DNA of 64,000 nucleotides from Dendrophyllia cribrosa (lineage: Eukaryota; Cnidaria; Anthozoa; Scleractinia; Dendrophylliidae). Numbering within the stretch: position 1 is the first letter of the stretch; each line of letters starts with the position of its first letter. Location of the stretch: positions 34,387,637-34,451,636 of the forward strand of contig JAJLRJ010000009.1 in assembly GCA_024195265.1 (NCBI GenBank), in the 5' to 3' direction. The notes under the pieces are model-generated. The model did no database searches and was not told where the DNA came from. It saw only the letters and a program-made list of their open reading frames with translations. Below, in pieces: positions 21,733 through 33,864 of the stretch. The translations under genes and the position numbers were made by a program.

Positions 21733-23160
21733 GAACAGAGAAGTTAGAAAGTGCACTTTCTACTCTATTTGTTACAGTGGAAACCCCGCTTAATACGGTC
21801 ACGTGTCGGAACACTTACTAAGATGGTAGTGAAATAATCTACCCCCACCTACCCCCAAGAAATACTGAGTTTTGACGAACGATCGCACATTTATACCTAT
21901 ATTTGTCAAAATTGTTTGGTGAATGGAGGGGTTGCGCCCAAATTTCGACAAAAAAATAACAGTAGTACTACATTATTATTTGGTGTTTTTTTGCGAGTTT
22001 TCACAAGTGTGCCAACTACTTCTGACATCCATCGTAGGTCCGTTCATAAAAGTCGATTAATAAATGTAAATACATTCTTGTCAAGACTTATATAAGGACA
22101 GCTTCCCGGCATGAAATGTCGGGTTTTCGTGATTACATGGCCAGGAGCTAATGCTTTAGTAAGCTTGCTTTTATTATTATCTTAAAATAGGAAAAAAACC
22201 TCGCCAATAGTTTTAACGCAAAGAAATAAGGACCGACCAAAAAACGCAAAATTCCACCAAAATAGAAACTTCGATTTATTAACCACCACAAAATCAAAAT
22301 TGATGAACTGCAATCCATTTCAATCCTTGTCATCCTGCCTTTTTTCTCCAAACTACTGCTTCCCTTTTGCTCGATAGAATCTTTTTTATTCAATTAAGTT
22401 GCATATTTGGTGGCATTTGGCGATGTAACATGAAAATTAAGTAAAACACGATTTTGTTATTTCGGTGGGACAGTGCCCCTTTAAATAGTTTCAGTTTTAT
22501 GCATAACACTTGCCGACAAGAGACTGCCACGTGATAGTTTCTTGATGCCGATTATAGTAAGTGTAGTTAATAATATTCAATTTTTAAATTCTTGTTTGTA
22601 TTTTTAATGTTCAACGTTACATTTTTTGTGTAAACGTTGTACTGAAGTAGTGTTTTCCGTTCAATATATTCTGCTGTATTTTATTTGGTATCTTAAATAA
22701 ATAAACATTTATTTTCTAAAGACTACTAACGTATTGACATAAACTTCGCAGAAACTAAGCTAAGCAATGAAATTGTGAGTTGATGAAACAAGTCCGGCTG
22801 GTTAAAACAAACAACATCACCATTCTATAAAAACTGATTTTAAATTATAGTTCCGGGCCCAAAAAGTTATCATGGACCGGATTGTTAAAAGCCGGGTTAG
22901 GATTAGCATCAACTTTAAATCCAAATCTACACGTTTACAAGGCAGATTCCTGTAAATTCTTTTTTATACTACAATTTGGCTTTAACTGCTCTCAAATTGT
23001 TAATTAAAATTAACAGCAAAAACGCTTTTCAATAAGATACAGAAACTTGGATTAACATTTATCCCAGGATTAGCGTTCACCAGCTTTCGAAAAACTAGGT
23101 CCCGCCTTAAGAAAAGTATTCATTGAAATAAAGTTTCTGTCTTAGAAACACACGGAAAAC
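21733..23160. other. 3' flank of copy B, shared with C and D
   Basis: From GAACAGAGAAGTTAGAAAG after the stop, the sequence follows the 3' flanks of C and D for about 1.4 kb. It includes an AGGGACA-type MITE (about 22092-22484, next to CGGTGGGACAGTGCCCC) and ends at ACCAGCTTTCG and GTTTCTGTCTTAGAAACACA. The MITE is at the same place in all three flanks, so it predates their duplication. No other gene is seen. Confidence 0.7.
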
Positions 23161-23161
23161 T

Positions 23162-24170
23162 GGAGAAAAGCCATGGACAGCAAGTTAGTGGTTGCCGTGG
23201 CTATTATCGACTTTCGGAAAGCATTTGACTGCGTATCCCATGAAATTCTTTTGTGTAAATTAAAACACAAATTTGGCTGGCAATACCTTGTCCTGGTTAA
23301 CAAGCTATTTGTCAAACCGAACCCAAGTAAATTGGTGCACGTCCAACTCCTTGACACCTCACTCCACGAAATGTGAAGCTATGCTGTTCCACAGAGGTTC
23401 CTTTATTGGGCCCCAGCCACCGATAACCATTGGTGGGGAGGCAATAAACTGGGTGTGCAATGGCAGGTTATTGGGAGTTACAATAGATGATAAACTCACT
23501 TGGAGTAAAAGCGTTACAGATTTAAGAAAGAGTTTTGCCTTGAAATTAAATCTGTTAAAGAAGAGCTAGTCTATTTCTGGGAAAAACTGCAGCCCTTGAT
23601 TTGTATTTCAAAGTCATCCTCAGCCCGTCCGTGACGTACGGCATTCTTACCTGGGGAGGCTGTAATAACATGGATCAGATAAAATCTTTAGAAGTACTAC
23701 ATCGCAGAGCAGCGAGACTAACTTTTAACCTCCCTTGGGATACACCGTCTGATTCAGTGCTAAAAATTGCAGAAGGGGAATCGATTTTTCATATTAACAA
23801 ACTGTCTCAATAAAGCCGTTTTTTATAATGTAGTCAGTGGCAGAACTCCGGCACTACTCTCAAGCACGTCCACACACAACAATATAAAATATCAATTAAG
23901 GGGTAACAAGATCGAAACTCCGCGATTTTGTTCGTATTATACTGAAAAACTCGATCAACTATCGAGGTGCTGTACTTTGGAACATTGCATCCAGGTATCA
24001 CACTGACAATTTTAAGCAATTTTATGCCAGAGCTAGAAAGGACGATTTTATTATCGATTTTTGCGAGTCAAATGTTTCTTGGTTACTGCAGCCCTCCTCT
24101 CTCCTTTTTGAATATCACTGCAACTCGTTTTCGTCGCCACCCACCTGTGAAGTCAAATTTACAGATGTTA
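23162..24170 (+). pseudogene. Non-LTR retrotransposon reverse transcriptase, decayed
   Basis: Pieces in several frames follow the order of a LINE-type reverse transcriptase: VAIIDFRKAFDCVSHEILL (RT block with the first Asp), then LSWLTSYLSNRTQ, then RLLGVTIDDKLTWSK, then TYGILTWGGCNNMDQIKSLE, LHRRAARLTF and, at the end, NNIKYQLRGNKIETPRF. The part with the catalytic YADD box is missing between SNRTQ and the later blocks. Frameshifts occur near 23380, 23570 and 23810. It lies directly behind the 3' flank of copy B and interrupts what would be the rest of that unit. Confidence 0.85.
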
Positions 24171-24529
24171 TCATAGCCTAAAAACGCATTACATAGAGAA
24201 GTTTATAATTTTGATATTTTATAATTAACAAGTCGGAAAACGCTATGTGGTACCATAATCTGATATAGTACTTGTATCAATAATAGAATTCTCGGTTTTG
24301 ATTTCGAGATTTTGCTATTTCGGCGGAACAATATTCCTTTAACTCTTTTATTCCCAGAGTCAATTATGGAGACACGTAATATAGTTTGTTGACGAAATCC
24401 TATGGTGTGAGCATTCAAATCAAACCTCTTCAGCAGTACTTTTGCATGGTACCATTTGTTCTAACTTTTGAGTCTGTTGATGAAATCCTATGAGTAGTTA
24501 TAATAATGTATATCATAGCCCACCCTTAA
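24171..24529. other. Non-coding spacer
   Basis: It contains a truncated end of the AGGGACA MITE family (GATTTTGCTATTTCGGCGGA near 24309). No gene is seen. Confidence 0.4.
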
Positions 24530-25125
24530 AGTACTTATTTCCCATATATTTCTGGAATCCACTCTCATTCAATTTTATAAACCGAGTATTTTCAAAACCT
24601 GATTAAAATCGTAATTTGATTTCCATGATTTAATCCAGCCGCCCCAACTTTCTTCAATATTTTAGTGATTTTCAGCCTGAAAAAAATAAACCTGGCCAAG
24701 AAGTCTACCTAACACATTTACATGCTTGCCAGATTATGCAGATTTAAGCATCATTGGCAAATATCAAAATGGACCACTAAAGATGGCCAGAAAAGCCTTT
24801 TACATCGGGGAGGTCTGGAACCAAGTTTGTTGCCATGGTAACAAAATTGTTAAACTCATATTGTGGAACAGATCTAGTAGATTTTTACTGCAAAGAATCA
24901 AACATTTCTGAATCAAATTGGTTGAGATATCTGTTTTTCCATATTGATCAAAATTTGGTTGAGTAAATGAAGTCATCGCTTCGCTAATTTGCATATTTTA
25001 AAAACTTTAATATCTCTGGAACGAAAAGAGATATTTGAAAATAGTAAACATCATTTTTCTCCTCGTATGAACTACTTATAAATGTTGTAAAATGGGAGAG
25101 ATCCAAATTTCATTATAGTAGCACT
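24530..25125. mobile_element. MITE flanked by TTAA
   Basis: Left TTAA + AGTACTTATTTCCC; right ATAGTAGCACT + TTAA. The ends are imperfectly inverted. The interior is AT-rich with no real reading frame. Confidence 0.5.
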
Positions 25126-25333
25126 TTAAGAATCCATTTCAGTACTAAGAGATGTCTTGTCTGGAAGAGTTATTACGCTAGAGACGTTAAAGCTTTGGAT
25201 GTTACTGTTAAGGCCCTGTGCATGGCACAAACTTCCCACAGTGCTAACAGTTTACTAATATCAAGTGAACAAGTTGACACCCAATAGGTTCTGTTTACTG
25301 AATGGAAATGTCAACTGAACCATAAACAGCATC

Positions 25334-27780
25334 TCACTCTGCAATGAAGGAAGATATGATGGTAACTGCTTGGATATACAAGGTCATCCCGGAATTTTGG
25401 TCATCTGCAAGAGGGTCCACATTCTGCTCTAGAATCTCCATCTGAGAATCTGAGAGGGAAACACCACATATTGGAACCTGTTCATTGTTCTCTGTCTGAA
25501 GCTCAGGAATGGCACTGTAATCATCAATCCCATACTCAGACTCAACACAACAATCAAAACAAGCTCCCCTGCGGTAAAATCCCTCAATCATTAACTGGAG
25601 AGGGCTTTGTGATCTTTCTGTGGATAAGCCATGATGATTCCATTGCAGAACAAACTCGTCAATGCTTCTGTTTATTCTGGGTAAATAAACATGATGCAGA
25701 GCGCAAAGCTGAACTTCATTGTCAGGACTTAGGAAACCAGTCATCTCTAAGTTGTAAAATATGTTTCTGTAGTATGAAACAATGCAAGCTACTACATCCA
25801 CCCACAGTCGCTCAATCCGTTGGTTATGAACTGATAATCCTGTCAGAACATGGGAATCCTCAACACCATACATTTCAAACATAAACCGAGCTACTTCAAT
25901 GTTCTCTGTCCCATGATCACAGCGTATGCGTACAGGTAGCCCAAACTTGTTCACGGCGCCAGTAAAAAGTTGCAACACTGTGCTTGCTTTGTTATTGGTG
26001 TTCCATTTTAGAAATACAACAACCCTAGAGAAACCATCTATCGCCCCGTGAATGACAAATCGCCAACGTATCAATTTATGATGCCCTTCCAAGTGCCTAA
26101 TAAAAGAGGAAAAAGTGCGTAAACAATAAATATCGGGAAAACCAAAAAAATGTATTGAATTGAATGAATACCCCACAGTGACAAACTTCCTTTTTCATAA
26201 TTGGTTGGGAGGGGGGTGGTACACTCCCGAGGGGGGGGGGGGGGGGTACTCCCTACACAAACAGAGACATGCAGCTGGACAGGGTATGGTTTTTGGTCTC
26301 TATCCTGAAAAGGGTATTATGTGAGTCTGTCCTAAACAGGGGCTGAATCTTTTTTCAAACCCTCAGCTGCATCCCAATACCCAATTAAAGGTCAAGAAGC
26401 CCCTCACCCCAGCTAAAAAAGCCTAATAAAGTTGACGAACAAAGCACTCATGCCATATGATTTCAGTTCACCCACATTTTGTTCACTAGAAGGTAAAGAA
26501 CAACATCAAGATGTCATTTGCTTCACATCTGCCACTATTTTCTTAAAGGCCCACCTTCACCCAAAAAATGTTGCCGTTGTCTGTTTTTGTTTTGACATGC
26601 TAAGTGGTTGCACACATTCAAACAGAAGATTATTTTTTTGTGTCACACAACAGGGAAGGTGATCACGGCGCGCACAGAATTTTGGGTGAACTGTTGGCCT
26701 TTGACAATGGTTTAGACTTAAATGGATACTCCAAAATCAGGTTTCTGACCCCGCGAGAATGAGAACCCCCCACCAAACCAATTTTTTCACAGCAACCGCT
26801 GGTCCAAACCTGATTTTGGAATATCCATTCTAGTCACAGCCCTTTGACAATGGGCCTTTATCACGCCCCGCCATTTTGTATAAAACAAAAGATTTACCCC
26901 CCAAGCCTCGCATTGAAAAAGTTGAGAACGAGGTTAAGCAGGGGAAAACAAAGCATTTTATTCTCCTGGGAATCAACATGGCCGCCGCGTGATAAAGGCC
27001 CATCCTGATTCATAAAGAACTGATACTAACCATAGTGCATTCGGAGCTGTCACGTTGTATACGCGCCTCTGTATTGTTCTCAGTCGACGGAGTGACCTGC
27101 TTATGGGATCCACCCTGTTTATCGAGTTTCTCAAGCGGTACCTTTGAATTAGAATACCTCTACGGTCCTCTACCTCTCACGGCACCAAGAACCATTCTTT
27201 CACCCGAGTTTGGAGAGAGTGACAAAATCTCGCGCACGATACCGTTTAAATCATCATCCGAAATGTCACTGAACGCGTCATTTCCAAGCGGCCATCCAAG
27301 TTCTTGCCGACGTCTTCTTAATGTACGCTCTGAAACCGAAAGAAACTGCGCAATTTTTGACCATTTGAAACCCGCACTCCGAAAAGACCATATTTCTTGC
27401 AATGAGACTTCCACCTTTGGCCGTCCTTTCCCACCATTTCCGTTCGTTCGAGTCACCCGAGTTGGCAAGTCTTCTCTCCCCTGTTCTAAAAGAATGATAC
27501 GCCCTTCAAAATGTTGTCCATGATTCTCTAACGCATTTAACAGTCCCTGGAGTTCTGGCATCAGCGTCTCTGCACCTACAAACTTACTTTGGGCAAAACT
27601 CGAAACAAAAACTCTCAGCAGACTTTGATAATCTTGGGCCCTTCTAATAAATATTTCGCACATAGCAATGTTCGCAGTGAGATTATGTCGTTCCATTTCC
27701 CTCAAGAAGGATGGCAATCGCATAATAGTCTCCTGAAGATGACTATCTGTGAGTGGCGTAGTTCTTTCTGATTCCGCCAT
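25334..27780 (-). pseudogene. Integrase-core (DDE) protein gene, two exons, frameshifted
   Basis: Exon 1 runs from the start at 27780 (MAESERTTPL) to a donor at 27031; exon 2 runs from 26096 to the stop at 25334. Exon 1 encodes a helical N-terminus, then a helix-turn-helix-like stretch (GRPKVEVSLQEIWSFRSAGF, FLSVSERTLRRRRQ). A 10-bp duplication at about 27157-27173 (CCTCTAC twice) shifts the frame. After it the reading continues LIQRYRLRNSINRVDP and RRVYNVTAPNALW. Splicing joins this to HLEGHHKLIRWRFVIHGAID. Exon 2 has the integrase-type RCDHGTEN and SVHNQRIERLW. Proteins of this type usually show an Asp where this copy has the Glu of HLEG, so the first acidic residue of the DDE set is conservatively altered. 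The family resemblance is from memory. It is probably a dead transposase-derived gene. Confidence 0.7.
26200..27003. other. Intron of the integrase-core gene, with MITEs
   Basis: A long G run lies near 26231-26246. Inverted copies of AATGGATACTCCAAAATCAGG occur at 26719-26743 and 26807-26829. A small MITE with TGGGCCTTTATCACG ends spans 26849-27003. No exon is seen. Confidence 0.55.
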
Positions 27781-27839
27781 TTTAAAATTTATCCGTTCGC
27801 GGTGGAGCCTGGAAACGATTAGGGTTATCGATTTTCAAC

Positions 27840-28240
27840 CATGAAATCGATAACAAGTTTTGTATATTTGTGGCGCGCGGAAATGGTCAAAATTATGTCA
27901 AGTATTATGCATTAACAGCAAGATTTATATATCAATTGTTCACGTTGTATATATTCAGCAGAAGTTTTATATTTAAAACAAGTCCTGTGTGGTTGAGGCA
28001 GGTTACGAATATTCGACCAGAAGTTTGATATGTTTGGCACAAGTTGTATTGAAATCGCTTTTACAGCAAAGTTTATTTTATATCCAAAACAAGTCTTTTG
28101 TATCTAAAAAGTGTTATATATGCATGGAAGTAAATCACATATATCCCAATCAAGTTTTATATATACCAAACAAGTTTTATATATACCAAACAAGTTTTAT
28201 ATATTTGGAATAAGTCTTCTATATAATCAATCAAGTATTT
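27840..28240. repeat. Degenerate ACAAGTTTTATATAT minisatellite
   Basis: ACAAGTTTTATATATACCAA recurs two to three times near 28152-28200, and looser versions fill the upstream 300 bp. It lies just upstream of the start of the integrase-core gene. Confidence 0.6.
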
Positions 28241-28524
28241 TTGTCCGCTACGGCGCGTCATATTTTATTCCTGCTAAGAGCTACATATGAGACTCCTGGA
28301 GTTTTATATTGGTCAAGTCTCACAATTCTGAGCGCAGAGAGAAGTTGAATCTCCTAAGAAAAGCAGCTGAATTGACACATCACAACTCGCTATCGTAGCC
28401 GGGGCGAATCGTAGCGTCTGTTTCCTAGAAAACACACCACTGCACAGTTTTCTGATATTCTGATAAGTAGCTTCAGTCATATTTTCAAGTGGAAGTTCGA
28501 ATAAATCTACAAAACTTCACTTAC

Positions 28525-28671
28525 CTTGGGGAAAACTGCGAAAAACAGCAAAGGCAGAAGAAAGCATGAAGGACGGCACGAACAAAAACAGAAAAACATG
28601 GTCCCTAGTAATTTCACTGCACTTGTAAATACCAGCGGCCGAGAAAAATTATCACATGAGATCGAGGCCAT
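28525..28671 (-). CDS. Possible orphan first exon with hydrophobic leader
   Basis: From an ATG at 28671 the frame reads MASISCDNFSRPL, then a hydrophobic stretch (LLPLLFFAVF), and ends at a strong donor (CCCAAG|GTAAGT) in phase 0. It could be a signal-peptide exon. No following exon is recognised on the minus strand before the integrase-core gene, so this is weakly supported. Confidence 0.22.
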
Positions 28672-28827
28672 CTGTGCCAGCCAGCCAGCCAGTCCAAGAT
28701 GGCGTCCAAACCCTGAAATCATATGGCATCGCGATTGATACCCGCGGGACATGGTAAATTCCGCGGGAAAAAGGACTGGAATATTATGCGTTCTCCTTCG
28801 TCGAACGCAATAAGAGCGTGAAATGTT

Positions 28828-28845
28828 TGCTTGACCAGTCAAGCA
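28828..28845. promoter_or_regulatory. Upstream palindrome, copy C
   Basis: The perfect 18-bp palindrome TGCTTGACCAGTCAAGCA, about 405 bp upstream of copy C. A decayed second version, CTTGATCAGTCAGGCAAGCA, lies nearer the gene at about 29093. The stretch between them is 5' flank without a gene. Confidence 0.5.
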
Positions 28846-29249
28846 AGCAGCGAGTGATGTCAGTGGGATATTTGTGGAGAATTAAATCGTCCATCGAAAC
28901 CAAACGAGGTTCACTTTTACTTTCTGTTAATTACTGAGTAGTGTCAACGATGCAGCCTTAAACTTGAAGGCAAACATTATTATTTGTCTACACTGAGTTC
29001 ATCAACATAATAGAGATATTTGATCTCATCGACTTGTATTTTATTACAAGAGACCTGATAGAGAGAGAAGATTCATAAGAACTTAATTGAACCTTGATCA
29101 GTCAGGCAAGCAGCGACGGAAGTGAAAGATTTCTGGAGGTTTGAAACGAATCTTATTTCTGCTCATCGCGGATATTTCAGCTGCTACTATAATACAGGTA
29201 GTGAGGTGTGAGGTTCGTCATATTTATTTACTAGTTTGCCGAACTAAAA

Positions 29250-30893
29250 ATGAGCAGTGGTACATTGATAGAGGTGTTTGGTCGCATCGTCTTCAGTTTT
29301 ACTCGAGGCGTAACAGAGCATTTCAACCCAGAAGAACCTGATTTTACTTCAGAATCTTTTGGCTACAGTCTTCTACAAAACACAGGTCGAGAATGGAATT
29401 ATCACCCTGTTGATGAGCTCATTTACCAAGAATACAGCGACAGAGAAGCTACGAGCTTGGACTATCTAGCGTCTAGTCGTCTTAATATAAGGATTATTAA
29501 CGCATGCTCAACAGAGGAGAACGAAGAAACACAGGAAGAACGGCATAATGAAGATCGCAGAGCCATGGCTTGGAAGCGATTTAGACCATCCGCTTTTCAT
29601 ACAGTTTGTAAATCAATGTACGTTGGAGCTGTGATTACGCTTTTAACCGCACTCTTGATTGGTACAGTGTACATGTTGATCTCTTATCTATGTCAGAAGA
29701 CTATATACAATTGTGAATACTCTAGACAGACCATTCCCATCCAAGTGCAATGGCTGAGAACAATTTCAGGTGTCACCTTCGACGCTTTTCTTTACATATG
29801 GTACTTTACAATTACCCTTTTGCTATTTCGCCCATTTCAGTTAATGGGAGTGAAGAGAAAACTGTTTCTGGTTTGTTGCTTTATTTATTGTTTAGATGCA
29901 CTTTATCGTGTAGTTGTTCTTCAGGCGCTGACGCAATCAAATTCCAAAATTGTTGGGGTACAAAATAATCCTTCCGATATTTTATTATATAGTGTGCCAA
30001 ATATCTTGTTTTTTGTCAATTTATGTTTGCAAGTCTATTTTATATCGAATCACTTCATCGCATGCTCAAGAAGACGGAAGCTGACTTTATTCCTTCAAAT
30101 GATGGTACCAACTTGTTTACCTTGCATCGTCGGTACTATGATAGTCTATTATCTTTACCCCGTGTATAACAAACAAGACGATGAAGGTAAAATGTTAATC
30201 GCACTCTTCGCTCCTCTCATTGGAGTCTTTGTTAAAGTAATCTCGCGAATTTGTGTTCAGCAGTTATACAGCATCACCCATCCGGGATATTCGTGTGTAT
30301 TACTAGCACCGTGGTATTTGGTCTCAGCGGTTATATTTCGGATCTTGCAAGCGGATCTTGGCAGTCTGAAATTCATGGCTATTCTTGGAATAATTCACGG
30401 CGCTGCAGAAGTCGTAGAACGAAGCACCATGGTCGTAATTGATCACATTTGCCATCGGCTATGGAAAAGAGAATCAGCTCCATGGGGGAGTTTTCGTACT
30501 CCTCGGCGTGAGAGACTAATGGCTGATATTGCTATAATGAGCATGTTATTTGAATCAACTGCTATATTGTCTGTTAATGGCTACCTATACTTGTACCAAT
30601 TTGTTTACTTACAAGACAAGTCCCTGTTAAATTTATTACAATCATATGTGATCCAAACTTCAGTTCAGCTGGTGATTGAGTGGTTTTTCACCAGCGTGTC
30701 TCTAGCGATCGAAACTCGTTATCAGAATATGGCTGTCATGGCTGTTTGGAGAAGACGATGGAAAAGACACATTTTAATAGCGATTGTAAATGCGGTACCA
30801 TTAGCTATATGGGCAAGCGGTAACCTTTTAGTAATCGTACATGGACGGTTTCAAGATTCGTTAAGTCGGCCTTGTCAAATGCCGTTTACCTGA
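29250..30893 (+). CDS. Copy C: intact multi-pass membrane protein, 547 aa
   Basis: It has the same architecture as copy B. The start MSSGTLIEVFGR lies after the conserved leader ending CCGAACTAAAA. The N-terminus differs from B at scattered residues, for example ERHNEDRRAMAWK in place of EQNSEASRAMAWK, while the last 120 residues are almost the same and end FQDSLSRPCQMPFT. No frameshift or stop is present. The 3' flank follows that of B and D until a 365-bp tandem duplication and the large insertion at 32829. As both B and C are open after visible divergence, selection on the protein is likely. Confidence 0.88.
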   Translation: MSSGTLIEVFGRIVFSFTRGVTEHFNPEEPDFTSESFGYSLLQNTGREWNYHPVDELIYQEYSDREATSLDYLASSRLNIRIINACSTEENEETQEERHNEDRRAMAWKRFRPSAFHTVCKSMYVGAVITLLTALLIGTVYMLISYLCQKTIYNCEYSRQTIPIQVQWLRTISGVTFDAFLYIWYFTITLLLFRPFQLMGVKRKLFLVCCFIYCLDALYRVVVLQALTQSNSKIVGVQNNPSDILLYSVPNILFFVNLCLQVYFISNHFIACSRRRKLTLFLQMMVPTCLPCIVGTMIVYYLYPVYNKQDDEGKMLIALFAPLIGVFVKVISRICVQQLYSITHPGYSCVLLAPWYLVSAVIFRILQADLGSLKFMAILGIIHGAAEVVERSTMVVIDHICHRLWKRESAPWGSFRTPRRERLMADIAIMSMLFESTAILSVNGYLYLYQFVYLQDKSLLNLLQSYVIQTSVQLVIEWFFTSVSLAIETRYQNMAVMAVWRRRWKRHILIAIVNAVPLAIWASGNLLVIVHGRFQDSLSRPCQMPFT

Positions 30894-32828
30894 GAACAGA
30901 GAAGTTAGAAAGGGTACTTTCTACTCCATTTGTTACAGTAGAACCCCCGCTTAATACGGTCACGTGTCGGGACACTTAATAAGATGGTAGTGAAATAATC
31001 CACCCCCACCCTCCAACAAGAAATGCTGAGTTTTGACGAATGATCGCACATTTATACACAAGAGTATTTACCTACACTTGTCAACATTGTTTGGGGGAGG
31101 GAGTGGTTGCGCCCAAATTGCGAGAAAAAAATAACTACAGCAGTACTACATTATTATTTGGTGATTTTTTGAGAGTTTTCACAAGTGTGCCAACTACTTC
31201 TGACATCCATTATAGGTCCGTTCATAGAAGTCGATTAATAAATGTAAATACATTCTCGTCAAGACTTATATAGGGACAGTGTCCCGGATTAAATATCGTG
31301 TTTTCATGATTAGATGCCCAGGAGCTAATGCTTTAGTAAGCTTGCTTTTATTATCATCTTGAAATAGGAATAAAACCTCGCCAAAAATGATAACGCAAAG
31401 AAATATGAAATTAGGACAAAATAACGACCAAAAAACACAAAATTCCATCACAAAATCAAAATTGATGAACTGTAATCCATTTCAATCCTTGTAATCCTGC
31501 ATTTTTTCTCCAAATTATTGATTCTGTTCTGCTCAGTTGAGTTTTTTATCCAATTTAGTTTTATATTAGGTGGCATTTGGCGATGTAACATGGAAATTAA
31601 GTAAAACACGATTTTGTTATTTCGGTGGGACAGTGCCCCTTTAAATAGTTTCAGTTTTATACATAATACTTGCCGACAAGAGACTGTCACGTGATAGTCT
31701 CTTGATGCCGAATATAGTAAATGTAGTTAATAATATTCAATTTTTAAATTCAGTTTTGTATTTTTAATGTTATACATTTTTTATGTCAACGTTATACTGA
31801 CGTTGTGTTTTCCGTTCAATATATTCTGCTGTATTTTATTTGGCATCTTGAATGGATAAACATTTATTTTCTAAAGACTACTAACGTACTGACATAAACT
31901 TCGCAGAAACCAAGCTAAGCAATGAAATTGTAAGTTGATGAAACAAGTCTAGCTTGTATGAGGGCTAAAAACAACATCACCATTCTATAAAAACTGATTT
32001 TAAATTATAGTTCCGGGCCCAAAAAGTTAAAATGAACCGAATTGTTTAAAGCGGGATGAGTTAACCCAGGATTAGCACCAACTTTAAATCCAAATCTACA
32101 CGTTTTTTTTTCAAAGCAGATTCCAGGAGTATCCTTGTTTGGGTAACAACTCATTTTCTTCGCACATGGTCGCCGGCGGTAGCCATTTAACTGCTGTATT
32201 TTATTTGGCATCTTGAATGGATAAACCTATTTTCTAAAGACTACTAACGTACTGACATAAACTTCGCAGAAACCAAGCTAAGCAATGAAATTGTAAGTTG
32301 ATGAAACAAGTCTAGCTTGTTTGAGGGCTAAAAACAACATCACCATTCTATAAAAACTGATTTTAAATTATAGTTCCGGGCCCAAAAAGTTAAAATGAAC
32401 CGAATTGTTTAAAGCGGGATGAGTTAACCCAGGATTAGCACCAACTTTAAATCCAAATCTACACGTTTTTTTTTCAAAGCAGATTCCAGGAGTATCCTTG
32501 TTTGGGTAACAACTCATTTTCTTCGCACATGGTCGCCGGCGGTAGCCATTTTGTTTGTTGGTTTGAAAAAAAATGGCCGCGAGGCGAGGACGAAGTGACG
32601 TCATTATTCTGGATTATTCCAAGCATTCTTCTCTCCAGTGCAGAATGCTTGGCCTGATACATTCCATGTATTCTGGAATCGGAATAGCGACTCAATCGAA
32701 CGGGCTTTCGGGGTTATTCCGTTTATTCTTATTCCGGAATAAGGTCATTCGAACACACCCTAATATTAACAGCAAAAACGCTTTCTTACAAGACACAGAA
32801 ACCTGGATTAACATTTATCCTAGGATTA
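30894..32828. other. 3' flank of copy C
   Basis: It matches the flanks of B and D, with the AGGGACA MITE at about 31272-31642. Unlike B and D it then carries a 365-bp tandem duplication and a further insert (about 32550-32765, with the GAATGCTTGG inverted pair) before rejoining the shared sequence at TTAACAGCAAAAACGC. Confidence 0.65.
31826..32551. repeat. 365-bp tandem duplication
   Basis: Unit 1 is 31826-32190 and unit 2 is 32191-32551. Both begin CTGCTGTATTTTATTTGGC. They differ by a small deletion (ACATTTATTTTC against ACCTATTTTC) and one or two substitutions. The matching minus-strand frames (NGYRRRPCAKKMSCYPN) are copies of each other and not evidence of a gene. Confidence 0.9.
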
Positions 32829-33569
32829 GGGACGGACCATTAGAAAAGTGATGGGGGGGGGGAGGGAAACCAAAAAAAAATTCGTGCAAGGGAAAATGCC
32901 AGGAAAAAAAAATTCGTGCAAAGTTCAAGGCAAAGAAAAAAAAATTCATGCAGAAGGAGAAGTCCTATTGTAGTTGTTATTTAATATATTGTTATTATTG
33001 TTGTTATTGTTATTATGGTTGTTATTATTGTTATATTGTTGTTATTTAATATATAAAAGCTGCCAAAGTGCCTATTGAAAATAGCGCTCTTGGCGTTTCA
33101 AAAATTCAAAACATTCTTGGGGCCTTCCTATACAATTATTTATAAATAGTATTTTTAAGGTGACAGGCCAAACACGACTCCCGCTAGTCGCAAAATGTGT
33201 AAAGAAGCCTTTTGAAATGCTTTCCCAAGAATGTCTACGAGATATTTGTTCCCTTTAGATCACCAATATAAAATTGTGACTAGTCACTATTATCTCTGTC
33301 TCAGTTTTGCATGCTCGATATGTATTGTATGACTCTTTGATGATCTTTCGGATCAAAATCTCTTAAGTGACAGGAGATTTTCATGCTGTGTAGCCATTTA
33401 TGGAATTATTGTTTCTCTATGCCTTCGTTATGCTAGCTCTCTTGGCATATATATATATATGTTAGGGCTTCTTTGGCTAACTTTTGTTGCAAGATATGTA
33501 GTGATCGGCTGCAGTTTTTGTCGATGATTGTTATGAATATGCTAGGATCAGTCAATCTCTCAGCCCGTG

Positions 33570-33725
33570 CAGGGGGCGTAGCTACCTGTACGCACGTACG
33601 CACGTGCCTACCTGAAAAAGTCGGGAAAAAAGAAAGATTTGGGACTTGAGGGTGGGGGAGGAGGTAGGGGGAGTGTTTGGAAATTGATTGTGCGTACCTC
33701 TGAAAAATTCCTGGCTACGCCCCTG
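33570..33725. mobile_element. MITE, CAGGGG-type ends, 5-bp target duplication
   Basis: Starts CAGGGGGCGTAGCTAC and ends GGCTACGCCCCTG. CCGTG is duplicated at 33565-33569 and 33726-33730. Nested in the Harbinger-like element. Confidence 0.8.
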
Positions 33726-33864
33726 CCGTGATTTAGTGTCAAAGTCTGCGGTGTGCAAGACTTGTGAGAAAGTGGATCTTTATCACGGATGTAGGCGTCT
33801 AAGATCAAAGTCTGAAGCTGCCGTGTCTCTATTGGAATCATGATTTCTTGCAGTTTATGTTTTA

